Source of the DNA: Sternotherus odoratus
Lineage: Eukaryota; Chordata; Testudines; Kinosternidae
Direction of reading: 5' to 3'
Assembly: GCA_032164245.1 (NCBI GenBank)
Contig: JAVMKO010000003.1
Coordinates: 39,496,890 to 39,560,889, forward strand
Length of the DNA stretch: 64,000 nucleotides
Positions 47,387 to 58,199 of this stretch are shown in pieces; within the stretch, counting starts at the first letter, position 1, and the number at the start of each line of letters is the position of its first letter. The position numbers and the translations under genes are program-made. The notes beneath the pieces are model-generated. The model was not told the DNA's origin. It did no database searches and saw nothing but the letters and a program-made list of their open reading frames with translations.

Positions 47387-48080
47387 TGTAGCGGGGTGAT
47401 CACCCGCTCCCTTCCTGAAAGGACTCGAATTGCCCAGGGAAGGGGTTGTGGCTGGGAGCCAGCAAACTCCCAGGCTGATTGGGAAGCAGGCTCATCTGGG
47501 TGGCCACGCCCCAAACTCTCAGGCCTGTATAAAGGCTGAGAGGCAGGGCCCTAGGAAAGTCAGTCTCCTCTGTACTCAGAGATAGACCGGCCTTGCTGCA
47601 GGGAGCCTTAAACAGGGTACCTAGACTGGTGCAGGGCTGGGGCCAGGCAGTGGGAGCTGGGGAAGCTTGAGCCTGGGAGCCCCAGGCTGCTGGGCCTAGC
47701 AGAAAGCCCCACCCAGGGGTACTGGGGTTGCAGGGGGCAGCCCGGGGCTAGCAGCAGGCCAACCCCCCTTGCCAGTGATGAGAGGCCATGATACTGCAGT
47801 CTGCCTCAGTGAGCGAAGGCAAGTGGTGACTGGCAGTGGCCAAGTCTGAGGCAAGGTGGGGATAGTAGGTGGAGGGTTCCCCAGGGAGGGGAGACCCTAA
47901 GACCAGGGGGGTACTGCAGGGGTACAGCACCCTCAGCAAGAGGGCACCGGGGTCCGGGAGGGACACGGGGCCAGAGCAGAAGCGGGACATCGGCCGCAGA
48001 GGGCGCTCCGGAGGCTGAAGAGCTGATTCCCCAGACGACCAGCAGGAGGCGCCGCCGGGGTGAGTGTCCGCTCGCTTACA
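47387..48080 (+). mobile_element. Solo LTR with 5-bp target duplication
   Basis: It starts TGTAGCGGGG and ends CGCTTACA, and perfect agggc copies flank it (47382-47386 and 48081-48085). A TATA box (tgtataaaggc) lies at about 47525. It is 694 bp and GC-rich. There is no internal region, so it arose by LTR-LTR recombination. The family may be related to the Gmr1-like LTR at 34151 but is not the same. Confidence 0.88.
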
Positions 48081-48924
48081 AGGGCATATCCCATAACAAA
48101 GTGGGTGGAGAAATTCTTCTCCACTGTTCTATAGGCTGATCACATAACTGTCTCTTTTCCACCAAAGACTGCTGAATTAGGGAGTGATTTGTATATTTTA
48201 AGCAATATATAAACTTCTAGTCAAGCTGGCTGGGTTGTTTTTTTTTCAATAAAAATGCTAATACCTTTATGTGATCTAAAAGAATAGCTTCTATCTATTT
48301 GCCATGCATATTAGCAGGGTCAGTGAATAATAAAAGATAAGGGCCATGACTGTCTAGAAACCTCTTTTATCTAATGTCTTATAGCTATAGTTGCTACTGC
48401 GCCCCTTTAAACTGCCAGCTGGATAACGATTGGATTTTTTAGCTTCTGTAAATCCTATACCCTAGTGGTCTGAATAATATTCCTATATATCCCTCTTCAC
48501 ATGTCTATGAAAGGGTTCTTCACCCAAGAAATATAAATCTTTTAGGCTTATATTAATGCAGGACATTAATATAATTTCATTCATTTGATCACATTTTGAT
48601 CATGTGAGACAATGTTTGTTCCTAGGACTGTTAAAAGTGCTCTTGTTCTTAGACATGGGGATAAACAGGAGTCTTTAACTTTTCAAGGCTGAGTTGAAGG
48701 AATTAGCTTCAGTTCTTCCAGTGGCATTATTGGAAGTTGTGTGACTAAAATCACATACAACTCGATGAAACATCATGCTGAGTCTTCGGGAAGCAAGAGT
48801 GAGAGAGATTCTGTGAAAGGATGATGCGGTTCACTGTCCACTTTAAATATTAAACTTGGTCATTAGTTTTATCCCTTTTTCCTTCATATTTGCCCCTTCC
48901 TGGGTTCTGATATGGGATCTGTGA

Positions 48925-49450
48925 TCAGAACTTAATGAGAACAATTTTTCTCCTTCCTCCTTGTAAATTGAAAGTACTTGAAAACTGTTATGTCTCCCTT
49001 CAGGCTACTCTTCTCCAGACTAAACAAACCCAATTTTTTCAATCTTTCTTCATAGGTCATGTTTTCTAGACCTTTAATCATTCTCTGGACTTTCTCTAAT
49101 GTGTCCCTCTTTCCTGAAATATGGTGCCCAGAACTTAACACAATACTCCAGTTGAGGCCTACTCAGGCCAGAGTACAGCAGAAGAATTATTTCTTCTGTC
49201 TTGCTTACAATATTCCTGCTAATACATCCCAGAATGATGGGGTTGGTTTTTGTTTGGTTTGGTTTGGTTTGGTTTGGTTTGTTTGTTTGCAATTGTGTTA
49301 CACTGCTGACTCAATGATGAGCAGTCGGATCCTTTTTCCATAGTACTCCTTCCTAGGCAGTCATTTCCCATTTTGTATGTGTGCAACTGATTGTTCCTTC
49401 CTAAGTGGAGTACTTTGCACTTCTCCTTAATGAATTTCATCCTATTTATC
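48925..49450 (-). mobile_element. CR1 LINE fragment with pentanucleotide expansion
   Basis: On the minus strand it has aagtgcaaagtactccactt, gtccagagaatgattaaagg, tctagaaaacatgacctatg and tttagtctggagaagagtag. A run of ggttt repeats lies at 49246-49283 on the plus strand. Confidence 0.9.
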
Positions 49451-49454
49451 CATC

Positions 49455-50060
49455 CTAACCAATGCCAGGTTCCCCAGAGGCAGTGAACCTAACTAGTAAT
49501 GATCAACTGATTTCTCTCCTGCCATCCACCTCCACCCTCTGACAAACAGAAGCTAGGGACACTATTCCTTACCCATTCTGGCTAATAGCCATTAATGAAT
49601 TTAACCTCCATGAATTTATCTGGTTCTCTTTTACACCCTGTTATAGTCCTAGCCTTCACAACATCCTCAGGCAAGGAGTTCCATGAGTTGACTGTGTGCT
49701 GTGTAAAGAACTTCCTTTTATTTGTTTTAAATCTGCTGCCCATTAATTTCATTTGGTGGCCCCTAGTTCTTATATTATGGGAACTAGTAAATAACTTCCT
49801 AATTAACTTTCTCTACACCACTCATGATTTTATATACTTCTGTCATATTCCCCCTTAGTCTCCTCTTTTCCAAGCTGAAAAGTCCTAGCCTTGTTAATTT
49901 ATTCTCATATGAGACTTGTTCCAAACCCCTAATCATTTTAGTTGCCCTTCTCTGAACCTTTTCTAATGACAGTATATCTTTTTTGAGATGAGGAGATCAC
50001 ATTCGTACACAGTATTCAAGATATGGGTGCACCATGGATTTATATAAAGGCAATAAGATA
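49455..50060 (-). mobile_element. CR1 LINE 3' portion
   Basis: On the minus strand it has aaaaggttcagagaagggca, aaaagaggagactaaggggg, gaactaggggccaccaaatg and attaatggctattagccaga, ending near aacctggcattggttaggat. Confidence 0.9.
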
Positions 50061-51360
50061 TTCTCCCTCTTATTCTCTATCCCTTTGGTGAGGGACCTTG
50101 TCAAAGGATTTCTGGAAATCCAAGTACACTTTGTCCACTGGATCCCCCTTGTCCACATGTTTGTTGACTCCTTCAAAGAACTCTAATAGATTAATAAGAC
50201 ATGAGTTTCCTTTACAGAAACCATGTTGACTTTGCCCAACAATTTATGTTCTTCTATGTGTCTGACAATTTTATTTTTTACTATTTCAACTAATTTGCCC
50301 AGTACTGACATTAGACTTACCGGTCTGCAATTGCCAGGATCACCTCTAGAGCCCTTTTAAAATATTGGCGTCACATTAGCTATCTTCCAGTCATTGGGTA
50401 CAGAAGCTAATTTAAAGGACAGGTTACAAACCACAGGTAATAGTTCCGCAATTTTGCATCTGAGTTCTTTCAGAACTCTTGGGTGAATCCTGTCTGGTGC
50501 GGTGACTTGTTACTGTAAAGTTTATCAATGAATTCCAAAACCTCCTCTAGTGACACTTCAACCTGTGACAATTCCTCAGATTTATCACCTACAAAAGACG
50601 GCTCAGGTTTGGAAATCTCCCTAACATCCTCAGCTGTGAAGACTGAAGCAGATAATTCATTTAGTTTTTCCACAATTACTTTATTGTCTTTAAGTGCTCC
50701 TTTAATATCTCGATCATCCAGGGGCCCCAATGGTTGTTTAGAAGGCTTCCTGCTTCTGATGTACTTAAAAAACATGATGTACTTAAAGTAACTTTGTTAT
50801 TACCTTTTGAGTTTTTAGCCAGCTGTTCTTCAAACTCCTTTTTGGATTTTCTTTTTACATTTTTATACTTAATTTAACACTCCTATCCTCCCAAGCACTT
50901 GCAACTATACCCAGCTTGGTATTGTCCACAAACTTTATAAGTGTATGCTCTGTGCCATTATCTAAAGCACTTATGAAGATATTGGAAAGAACCAGACCCA
51001 TGACTAATACCTGTAGGTCCCCCCTCAATGTATCCTTCCAGCTTGGCCATGAACCACTGATAACTACTCTCTAGGAATGGTTTTCCATCCAGTTATGCAT
51101 TCACCTTATAATAGCTCCATCTAGGTTCTGTTTCCCTAGTTGGAGGCAGACTGGGGAGGGAAAGAGGCCAGTGTGGGGCTGGAGAGAGCTACAGAGAAGG
51201 TCATGCAAAACAATGTCAAAAGCCTTACTAAAATCAAGACAGGCTACATCTTCTGCTTCCCCCCATCCACAAAGTCTGTTACTCTGTCAAAGAAAGCTAT
51301 TCCATTAGTTTGACACCATTTGTTCTTGACAAATCCTTGCTGATTCTTACTTATCACTAA
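50060..51360 (-). mobile_element. CR1 ORF2 fragments
   Basis: A minus-strand frame at 50775-50470 encodes a linker typical of CR1 ORF2 (KLNELSASVFTAED) and a degraded KSP motif (NKSPHQTGF). The stretch 50900-51360 continues with RT-region sequence, including caaaagccttactaaaatca on the plus strand. More than one CR1 copy may be joined here. Confidence 0.8.
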
Positions 51361-51660
51361 GGCTACAAGTATGTCACAGAGGTCACGGAAGTCACGGATG
51401 ATGGCTGAGATTGGCGCAATTCCCCAAAGTCAATAAAGCCTGAGACAATAGGTGGGTAGCATGTCACAGAGTATCTCCTGTTTAGGTCTTTGTCTGAGTT
51501 ATTTCCCCCCATGTTTGTTCACTGTAAGCCTGAATCGACACTGTGCCTACGAAATTCTTCTCCCTCTCCTACAGCTGTCTTAACTGAAGTTCACAGGTGA
51601 ATCCCATTGACACCAATGGGATTGCATATAATTACTCCAGCAGAAATTCTGGCTCAAAGT
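51361..51660. other. Unassigned sequence
   Basis: No gene. tcccattgacaccaatggga near 51602 belongs to the old dispersed 'gaagtcaatgg' repeat. Confidence 0.4.
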
Positions 51661-51661
51661 A

Positions 51662-52172
51662 TCCTATATAATAAAAGACTAGAGAAGTGTGTGTGAAGCC
51701 GTCATGCGCAGTAGAGATGGCCCAGTCGAACGGCATGCTGGGAGGTGTAGTTCGGCAGCACAACATGGCCGCCGCGCGTGAACCGCCGAGAGGGAAGCAG
51801 GGTCTGGATCAGGGGCTTGGGCAGGAGGGTGGCTGGGCGCAGGAGGCGTGGGCAGGGGGCTCTGGCCGGGTGGGGCACGGGAAGGGGGCGCTGGGCCGGC
51901 GGGGCGGAGGCGCCCAGGCACGGCCTGGCCAGCTGTGCCCACAGAGAGTCGAGCGAGGGGGAGGAGGCAGAGAGCTGAGCGATGGGGAGGGGGGAGGAGG
52001 CAGAGAGCCGGGAGGGGCAGAGAGGCAGAGAGCTGAGCGAGTGGGGGGGGCGTAGGGGGGGAGGAGGGAGAGAGCTGAGCGAGTGGGGGGGCGTGGGGGG
52101 GGGAGAGAGCTGACCGAGTGGGGGGGCCACGAGCCATTACTGTTGGCCTGTGTACATGGGCTTTTACACTAG
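51662..52172 (+). mobile_element. Non-autonomous Helitron carrying promoter-like sequence and tandem repeats
   Basis: The 5' end is TCCTATATAATAAAAG preceded by A. The 3' end is CTAG followed by T, with a degraded hairpin gcctgtgtacatgggc (52146-52161). The first 120 bp hold a ZNF143/THAP11-like site (51733-51751), an NRF1-like catgcgca and a YY1-like acatggccgcc. The right half has at least four copies of an agagagctgagcgagtgggg unit. Confidence 0.82.
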
Positions 52173-53480
52173 TTCATTATATTTAAAATCCCTTTTTCTA
52201 CTAGAGTAGCATGTAATTTGAATAGAAAAAGAGACTTGTATAGAATAGGTGCATTCAGAAAGGAAGAGGCCCTTTTGATCAGTCTGCTGCATTCCCTCCT
52301 GAAAGATGGCCTTTCAGATAATCAGGCAGATGAGAGGTCTGAAAGGACTCCCAAACACAGATGGCTTCCACTTCAAAATTGATGGCTGGCAACTAAATGA
52401 CAGCAACTGTATGGAAGATGTTGTCATGTTCCTTACTTACAGTAGGTGGCACCATCCGCACAGACTAATGCTTCAGATCAAAAAGAGGTATATAGGGGAT
52501 CACCCTGAAATGCAGTATGAAATACAAAGAGTCCAAAACCTACTTATTTTGTAATCAACAGTTACAAGTAAAAACTTTTTAGACAAAAGGATTTTCTTTC
52601 AGTTTAACAGAAATCTACATTAATATAGAAATACTGCTGAGAATAACTAACAGAAGCCCACACCGTACCCCTGGTCCCTGAACATCTTTCTGTTACCTGA
52701 CACTAAAGGCCAAAACACAGTTAAAATTCAAATTATTTTGTTTTTTCAGACCACTTCAAATATTCCAGTCTCGTTAAAATATATTTATTTCTGTAACAAT
52801 GCCTGGCATTTACCATTTTCAATGCTCTATATAGTACATTGATCCTGTACAGCTCAAGTGAAGAGTGTTACGTGTATTAGTACAAGGTAAAACATGATTA
52901 GGAGAGTGAGTACAAAGGAAACTTTACCCTGTAATAACAAGAAAGCTGCTGTACAGCTGCCAAGCTACTCCTGCCTAGTAACAGAATTAAAGCCTAAGAG
53001 AGGAACAGGTATGTAAACACCTCATTAGCAAGATGAATATTAGCATACTGTCCACTCTTTAGCTTGCAGACATGGGAAAGGGAACAGAAGCATGCAGTGA
53101 TTCTGCTCAGCGAAGAGGATACCACCCAATGTGTAACCATAATTGTCCCTACTAAAAGTCTCCATTCCCATTTGCAGTGGAGTACAACAACTTAGCACAC
53201 CCTGCTGCACACCACACAATTTCTTGCAGGATAAAGGCCCAAGTAGAACACAGAAGAGTGGAGTACAGAGCTTTGCACTTTGTGTTCATTGGTTCTAAGG
53301 GTGGAAGTGTGTTCAGAGACCATTGTTCTGTGTTTGTACATCAGCTAGTAGCACAATGGGGTTCTGGGCTATGACTAGGATTCATAGGCACTATGGTAAT
53401 GCAAATAATAATAACAACAATAGTGGTATTGAGTGTGAAGGATTGGGGCCTATCCTAGAGTGTCCTCCTCACTCGCTAAG
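52173..53480. other. Unassigned intergenic sequence
   Basis: An 82-codon frame at 52306-52554 has no recognised domain. The rest is AT-rich. Confidence 0.4.
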
Positions 53481-53559
53481 GAAAATCTGTCTGAAGCTCT
53501 GCTGACAGAATATGAGGAAGCAGTTTCCAGAAGGGTTAGGGGTGTTTTTGTTATTATTT

Positions 53560-55480
53560 GTATTTTAAGCCTTCTTAACAAATCAATCAAAACCTCAGAC
53601 TCTTCTCTCAAATCTGTGCAGGCTGAATAGTCCTGCTCCCAAGTCTTCCCCTCACCAGTAAGTTCATCAGCCCAAATTTCCTGGCTCTTATGTCAGAGCC
53701 TTTACAGTCCCGCCCACTGCACCTGGGAGGGAGAGCTGGAACTTAATTGGTTGATCCTCACAAAAGAAGGCAGCAGTAAATGGAGGTAGAGTCAGCACTA
53801 TCCTCCAGAAAGTTGAGGGATCAGTATCTGTCCATCCAATGGATTGCTGCTGGAGCAACTGTATTACTAAGGCTCTCAGGAGGCTGTTTATTTGTCTTCT
53901 TTGCCCATTAGACAGCCCCTCCCAAAATGACACTTGCTCTATTGCAATTTCAGCCAGTTTAGAGAGCTGGAAGGACCACTGAAATGCAGATTTCCTTTCA
54001 AGAACCAAAGAAGACTGGGGACACTGTGGTGAGTTTCCTACCAGGACCAGTCAAGGATTGGGGAGGGGAGGGAGGTGAAGGTGAAGAAGGATACCATTCC
54101 TCTGGGGATGAAGCTGGTTCATTAGCTGGTTAGCTGGTATCCTTTTTCACCTTCACCTACCTCCCCTCCCCGATCCTTGAGTAAGGTAATTTGCCTTCAG
54201 ATATTGGATGGCATTGTCCACAAGTACCAAAATAAATTTGTGACCTTGGGTACTCTTCTCCAGAGGGCCTGTTATATCAATCCATACCCACTCAAAGGGG
54301 ATTGTGATGGAGGGTGGTAGGATGAGAGGAACTCAGTCCTGATACTTTGGGGCTACTTTTTGGCAATCAGGACACGATAAGCAAAAATTGGTGTCTAATT
54401 TATATATTCTTGATCAAAAGAATTGGGCCAACAATCTTCCATTGGTCTTCACCTTATCTAATTGTCTAGCCATGGAAAGAATATGGACTAATCATAAGAG
54501 CTCCCTCCGGGTGGGCTGGGGGACTAGGAGTTGATAACTTGGTTCTTTAGTTTGTGGATGTAAAAAATCTCATCCTGTAATTTAAAGCAGGGAAACTGGT
54601 GAGATGCATCTTCAGAGAAAACAACCCCATTAACTGTGGCGAGCTGGTTGGAACATTCCCAGAATGTCTGATCATCATGTGGAGCTGCAGCAATGTCAAA
54701 GGTGTTACTCAGGATGCTGTAGGATGGAAAGCGGGCACAGCTGTTTCTGTGACTGGGAGATAACCAACAGACTGTTGGGATGTTCCCTCCCCAAGATCTA
54801 TCCTTTGGGAAGATTATTCTCCTGGCTCCATGGAGTTGCCTCTGGCACAGGCCAAGGTTCATTCTCATTTCTGAGATGTCTTTGGCAGTTTCTGTGAGCC
54901 CTGGAACATTTGTGAGACTTCAGAAAGATCAGACTGAGTGATGGGAAAAAGGTCTGAGGCATCCAGGGAGTTCTTTTCTTGTATCTGAAGGGGGTCTGGG
55001 CTGAAGGGAATTAATTCCCCTCCCAGGAAGGTCCAAAGATGTTTCCAGCCACATCCAAGGATTGCTGGCCAGAGTAGGCGATCTGCCACTCCTACTCAGA
55101 GGTGCCCTGTCTGATCTGCTACCTGCAAAATGGCAGAGGTCATTGGTACATACAGATTTCTCAAAGGAGGCACAAAATCTGAATGGATCACTCTGGATCC
55201 AGGGCTTTGTGAGAGACTAAGTCCCACTGAAGAGCGTTTGCCCATAACCTATATCTATCAGGCCCTCCCCTGAATTTAGACCTATTTATAACAGGACTAA
55301 GAAGAGCCTCTGAGTCAGTTCTCTTGGTTGGTTTGTATTCTCCCACACTTGGCCAAAGAGGCATCCTAAATAGTTGTATTCCACCTTAGGGCATTCCTGT
55401 TGGATGTGCCTGGGTTGCCCACAGGTATAACACATCACTGGCCCTTCACAGGAAGGCAGTGGTGCTCCCTTGAAAGTCTA
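53560..55480 (-). mobile_element. Second Ty3-like retroelement relic
   Basis: On the minus strand, from 55480 downward, there is a CCHC-type zinc-knuckle remnant (about 55400-55440), then protease/linker-type sequence. An integrase zinc-binding and core region follows (about 54430-54180), and last an LTR-like segment (about 53870-53560). All frames are broken. Reverse transcriptase is not found between knuckle and integrase, so either integrase comes first as in Gmr1-like elements or RT was deleted. Confidence 0.6.
54051..54180. repeat. Inverted repeat (46-bp arms, 38-bp loop)
   Basis: Arms 54051-54096 and 54135-54180 are reverse complements at 43 of 46 positions, starting tcaaggat and ending atccttga. 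They lie inside the retroelement relic. Confidence 0.88.
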
Positions 55481-55489
55481 GGACTTTTG

Positions 55490-55700
55490 GGGGAGGGCCG
55501 GTGCTACCCATTCGATGACCTAGGCAGTCGCCTAGGGCAGCAGGAATTGCGGGGCGCGGTGTACTGGTAGGCTTGGCGGCAATTTGGCGGCAGCTCAACG
55601 CATATTCCACCACTGGCAGTGTTTCTGCGGCGACTGCTACTCGCCGATTTCGCCACCGGCAGCAATTCGGCGGCAGCTTCTCGGCAGTAGGGAATATATT
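55490..55700. repeat. GC-rich interspersed repeat fragment
   Basis: It contains cctaggcagtcgcctagggc and repeated gcggcaatt/cggcggcagc motifs. It probably inserted into the retroelement relic. The family is not identified. Confidence 0.45.
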
Positions 55701-55709
55701 TTTTTTTTG

Positions 55710-56360
55710 GTTCACTGTCTAGTGTGGCAAAAAAGCTGGTGCCAGTCCTGCTTTGGGGCCCTTGTTCCTGGTATGCAGGCCCTTAATGGGGGTAAAGGTT
55801 TGGTTGCTTGAGGTTGACCAGTTCTGCACCCCTCACTGAAAAACGTTAGCAGCCTGCTAAAATAACTAAATGCATAAATATTCTGAGACCAGGGGAGTAA
55901 AAGACGGGCTGGTCCCCTCCCTTCCCTTAGGTTTGGCACATGACCAATGCTACCTTAGGACACCACATGGAGCAGGAACCAGGCAAGGCTCTCCCATCCC
56001 AATAAATAGCCACCCCCAGACCCTATCTTTCTTGGGGCCACCATATAGGGTGGGTGCTCCCCCAACTCCTATGTGTGAGACAGAAAAAGGGTCAGGCCAA
56101 TAACTTCCAACACCCCTTTGATACAGGATGTGACCCCCACAGTCCATGCACCATCTGGGGGCACCACATGGGGCAGGAATTCCCCAGCTCCTGTGATGGA
56201 GAGATTGCTGGGGATGGGGAAAGAGAAACAGGTGGGCAAGCGTGGGCTTCTTCCTCCACAAAACAACCCAGGATGCAGAATGTGGACCCAGCAGGCCTTC
56301 CCCCGACTCTTGAATAACAGCCTTCCCCAACAGCTGAAGAATGTAGTTTAATCCTCAAGT
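55710..56360. repeat. Degenerate direct repeats, unassigned
   Basis: On the minus strand three loosely similar segments share ccccatgtggtgcccccag-like text, near 56160, 56040 and 55960. They overlap many ORFs in all frames, none of them credible. Confidence 0.35.
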
Positions 56361-57094
56361 GGCAGTAAGCTATATGGTGGTGCTGGAGGTTGAGGGTTCA
56401 TGATGATGATGGTGCATAATTTGGAGGTTGATACAGATGCACATAAGATCATTTATTTTGATCTTTTTTCCTTTTAAAAAAACCCTCTCAAAAATATTAT
56501 TTAGTTTGCAAAATAAAGTATGTAGAAGTTAGGAAATGCCAGATTTATGATTCTCCATGCAACCTTAATTCTGCTCCATGGTGTGTTTGCATTCTGATAC
56601 AAGTCTTTAACTACATGATTACAAACTATTTTCCCCTCAGGACTCCTGCCTCATTCAGTGCAGAAGATAGATGCACGAGGAGACAGAAATAGGGTTGCAC
56701 AGACAGCCATAATTCTGGCATTTCCTTATATTCAAGAGTTTGACCTTGCAATTTAAACAATGTTCTTTTCACCTAGTTTTCTGTATATAATTTCTACACA
56801 GAATGGTAACATCATAACAAGCTGAACTTTGAATGTGCTCTTAGCACAGTTTTGCAAGTGGAGAGTGTAACCAGCATTGTCAGCTGGCCAGTTGCATTCA
56901 ACAGCGGAGAGCTAAGTGTGCTCACCAAGTCAGGAAAACAAGAAAAGATATTTCAAAAATATGTGGGACTATAAATGGGAGAAGGGTCTCTGTGACCCCT
57001 GGGAAGTGGAATTCACAATGGTTACTAGAGTGGTCAGTGTGGGGCATTGTCGGACAGCGGCTGGAGGTCAGTTAAGATCCACATAAGTAACTCA
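56361..57094. other. Unassigned intergenic sequence
   Basis: Nothing recognised. Confidence 0.4.
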
Positions 57095-57581
57095 GGCCTG
57101 GTCTACACTGGGGGTGGGAGGGGTTGACCTAAGATACGCAACTTCACCTATGCAAATAGCATAGCTGAAGTAGGTGTATCTTATGTCGACTTACCTGGCC
57201 GTCCACACAGCAGCAAGTCGACCCCTGCTGCTCCCTCATCGACTCTGCTTCCTCCTCTTGTGGAGGTGGAGTTCCGGAGTCGACGGGGAGCGCGTTCAGG
57301 GATTGATTTATCATGTCTAGATGAGACATGATAAATCAATCCCCAACACATTGAACACTACCCGTGGATCCAGGAGGTAGTATAGACGCACCCTCAGTGT
57401 CTATTCTTGCACTGCTTTAACCAAACTACATTGACCATGGCTCTATGACGCACAGGGAAGTGGTGTTATTATGTCGGCATAACCAGGGGCTACAGCAGCA
57501 GGAGACCAATTTAAGTGTAGACACATGCATAACTAGGTAAGCTGCCTTGCATTGATCTAACTGTGTAGTGTAGACCAGGCC
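57095..57581 (+). mobile_element. MITE with perfect 15-bp inverted ends
   Basis: The ends ggcctggtctacact (57095-57109) and agtgtagaccaggcc (57567-57581) are exact reverse complements. The interior holds a perfect hairpin (57299-57343). A gtatagacgcaccctcag junction near 57380 suggests that two related units are joined. The superfamily is not clear because no target duplication is obvious. Confidence 0.8.
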
Positions 57582-57599
57582 CAATTTATTAACATCCTC

Positions 57600-58140
57600 T
57601 TGAACATCTCACACCAGAACAGGACACAGTATTCCTGTACTGGTTGCACCAGTGCCAAATACAGGTAAAATGACCTGGTTACGGCTGCTTGAGATTCCCC
57701 TGCTTATGCATCCAAGAACCACATTAGTCCTTTTAGCCACAGAATTGTACTGGTATCTCCTGATCTTCTGATTATCCATCCTGAGCCCCAATTTTTTTTC
57801 CAAGAGTCACTGCTTCCCAGTAAGAATGGCTTGTATTCTTTTTTCCTAGATGTATACATTTACATTTAGTCGTAGTAAAACTCATATTGTTTGCTTGTGC
57901 TCAGTTTACCAAGCAACCAAAATCACTCTGTATCAGTAATCTGTCCTCTTCATTATTTGCCATTCTCCCAATAGTTGTACCATCTGCAAACTTCATCATT
58001 GATGATTTTATGCTTTGTTCCAGTCATTGATAAAAATGTTAAATAGTGCCAAGAACCAATCCTTGCAGGACCCCACTGAAAGCACACCTATTTGATGATG
58101 AAAATCCCCTAAAATCCCCTGACCCCAGAAAATCTTATAG
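57600..58140 (-). mobile_element. CR1/L2-like LINE fragment
   Basis: accagtgccaaatacaggta, ttctgattatccatcctgag and atttgccattctcccaatag on the plus strand are the reverse of the LINE late-ORF and 3' region. The first part matches the copy at the window's right end. Confidence 0.7.
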
Positions 58141-58199
58141 CTCAAATAATCCTTCATTCACCAATTGTTCCAGGATCTTATAGCAAGTTAACCCCACCA

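Noticed and set aside
51679..52137. Pro/Leu-rich ORFs of up to 152 codons
   Set aside because: They are translations of the tandem array and CpG-rich part of a Helitron, open in several frames at once.
52306..52554. 82-codon plus-strand ORF starting MAFQIIRQMRGLKG
   Set aside because: It reads somewhat protein-like, but I recognise no domain, see no splice sites and find no neighbouring exons.
54051..54180. MicroRNA precursor
   Set aside because: Arms are low in complexity (purine against pyrimidine runs), lie in a dead retroelement, and nothing supports processing.
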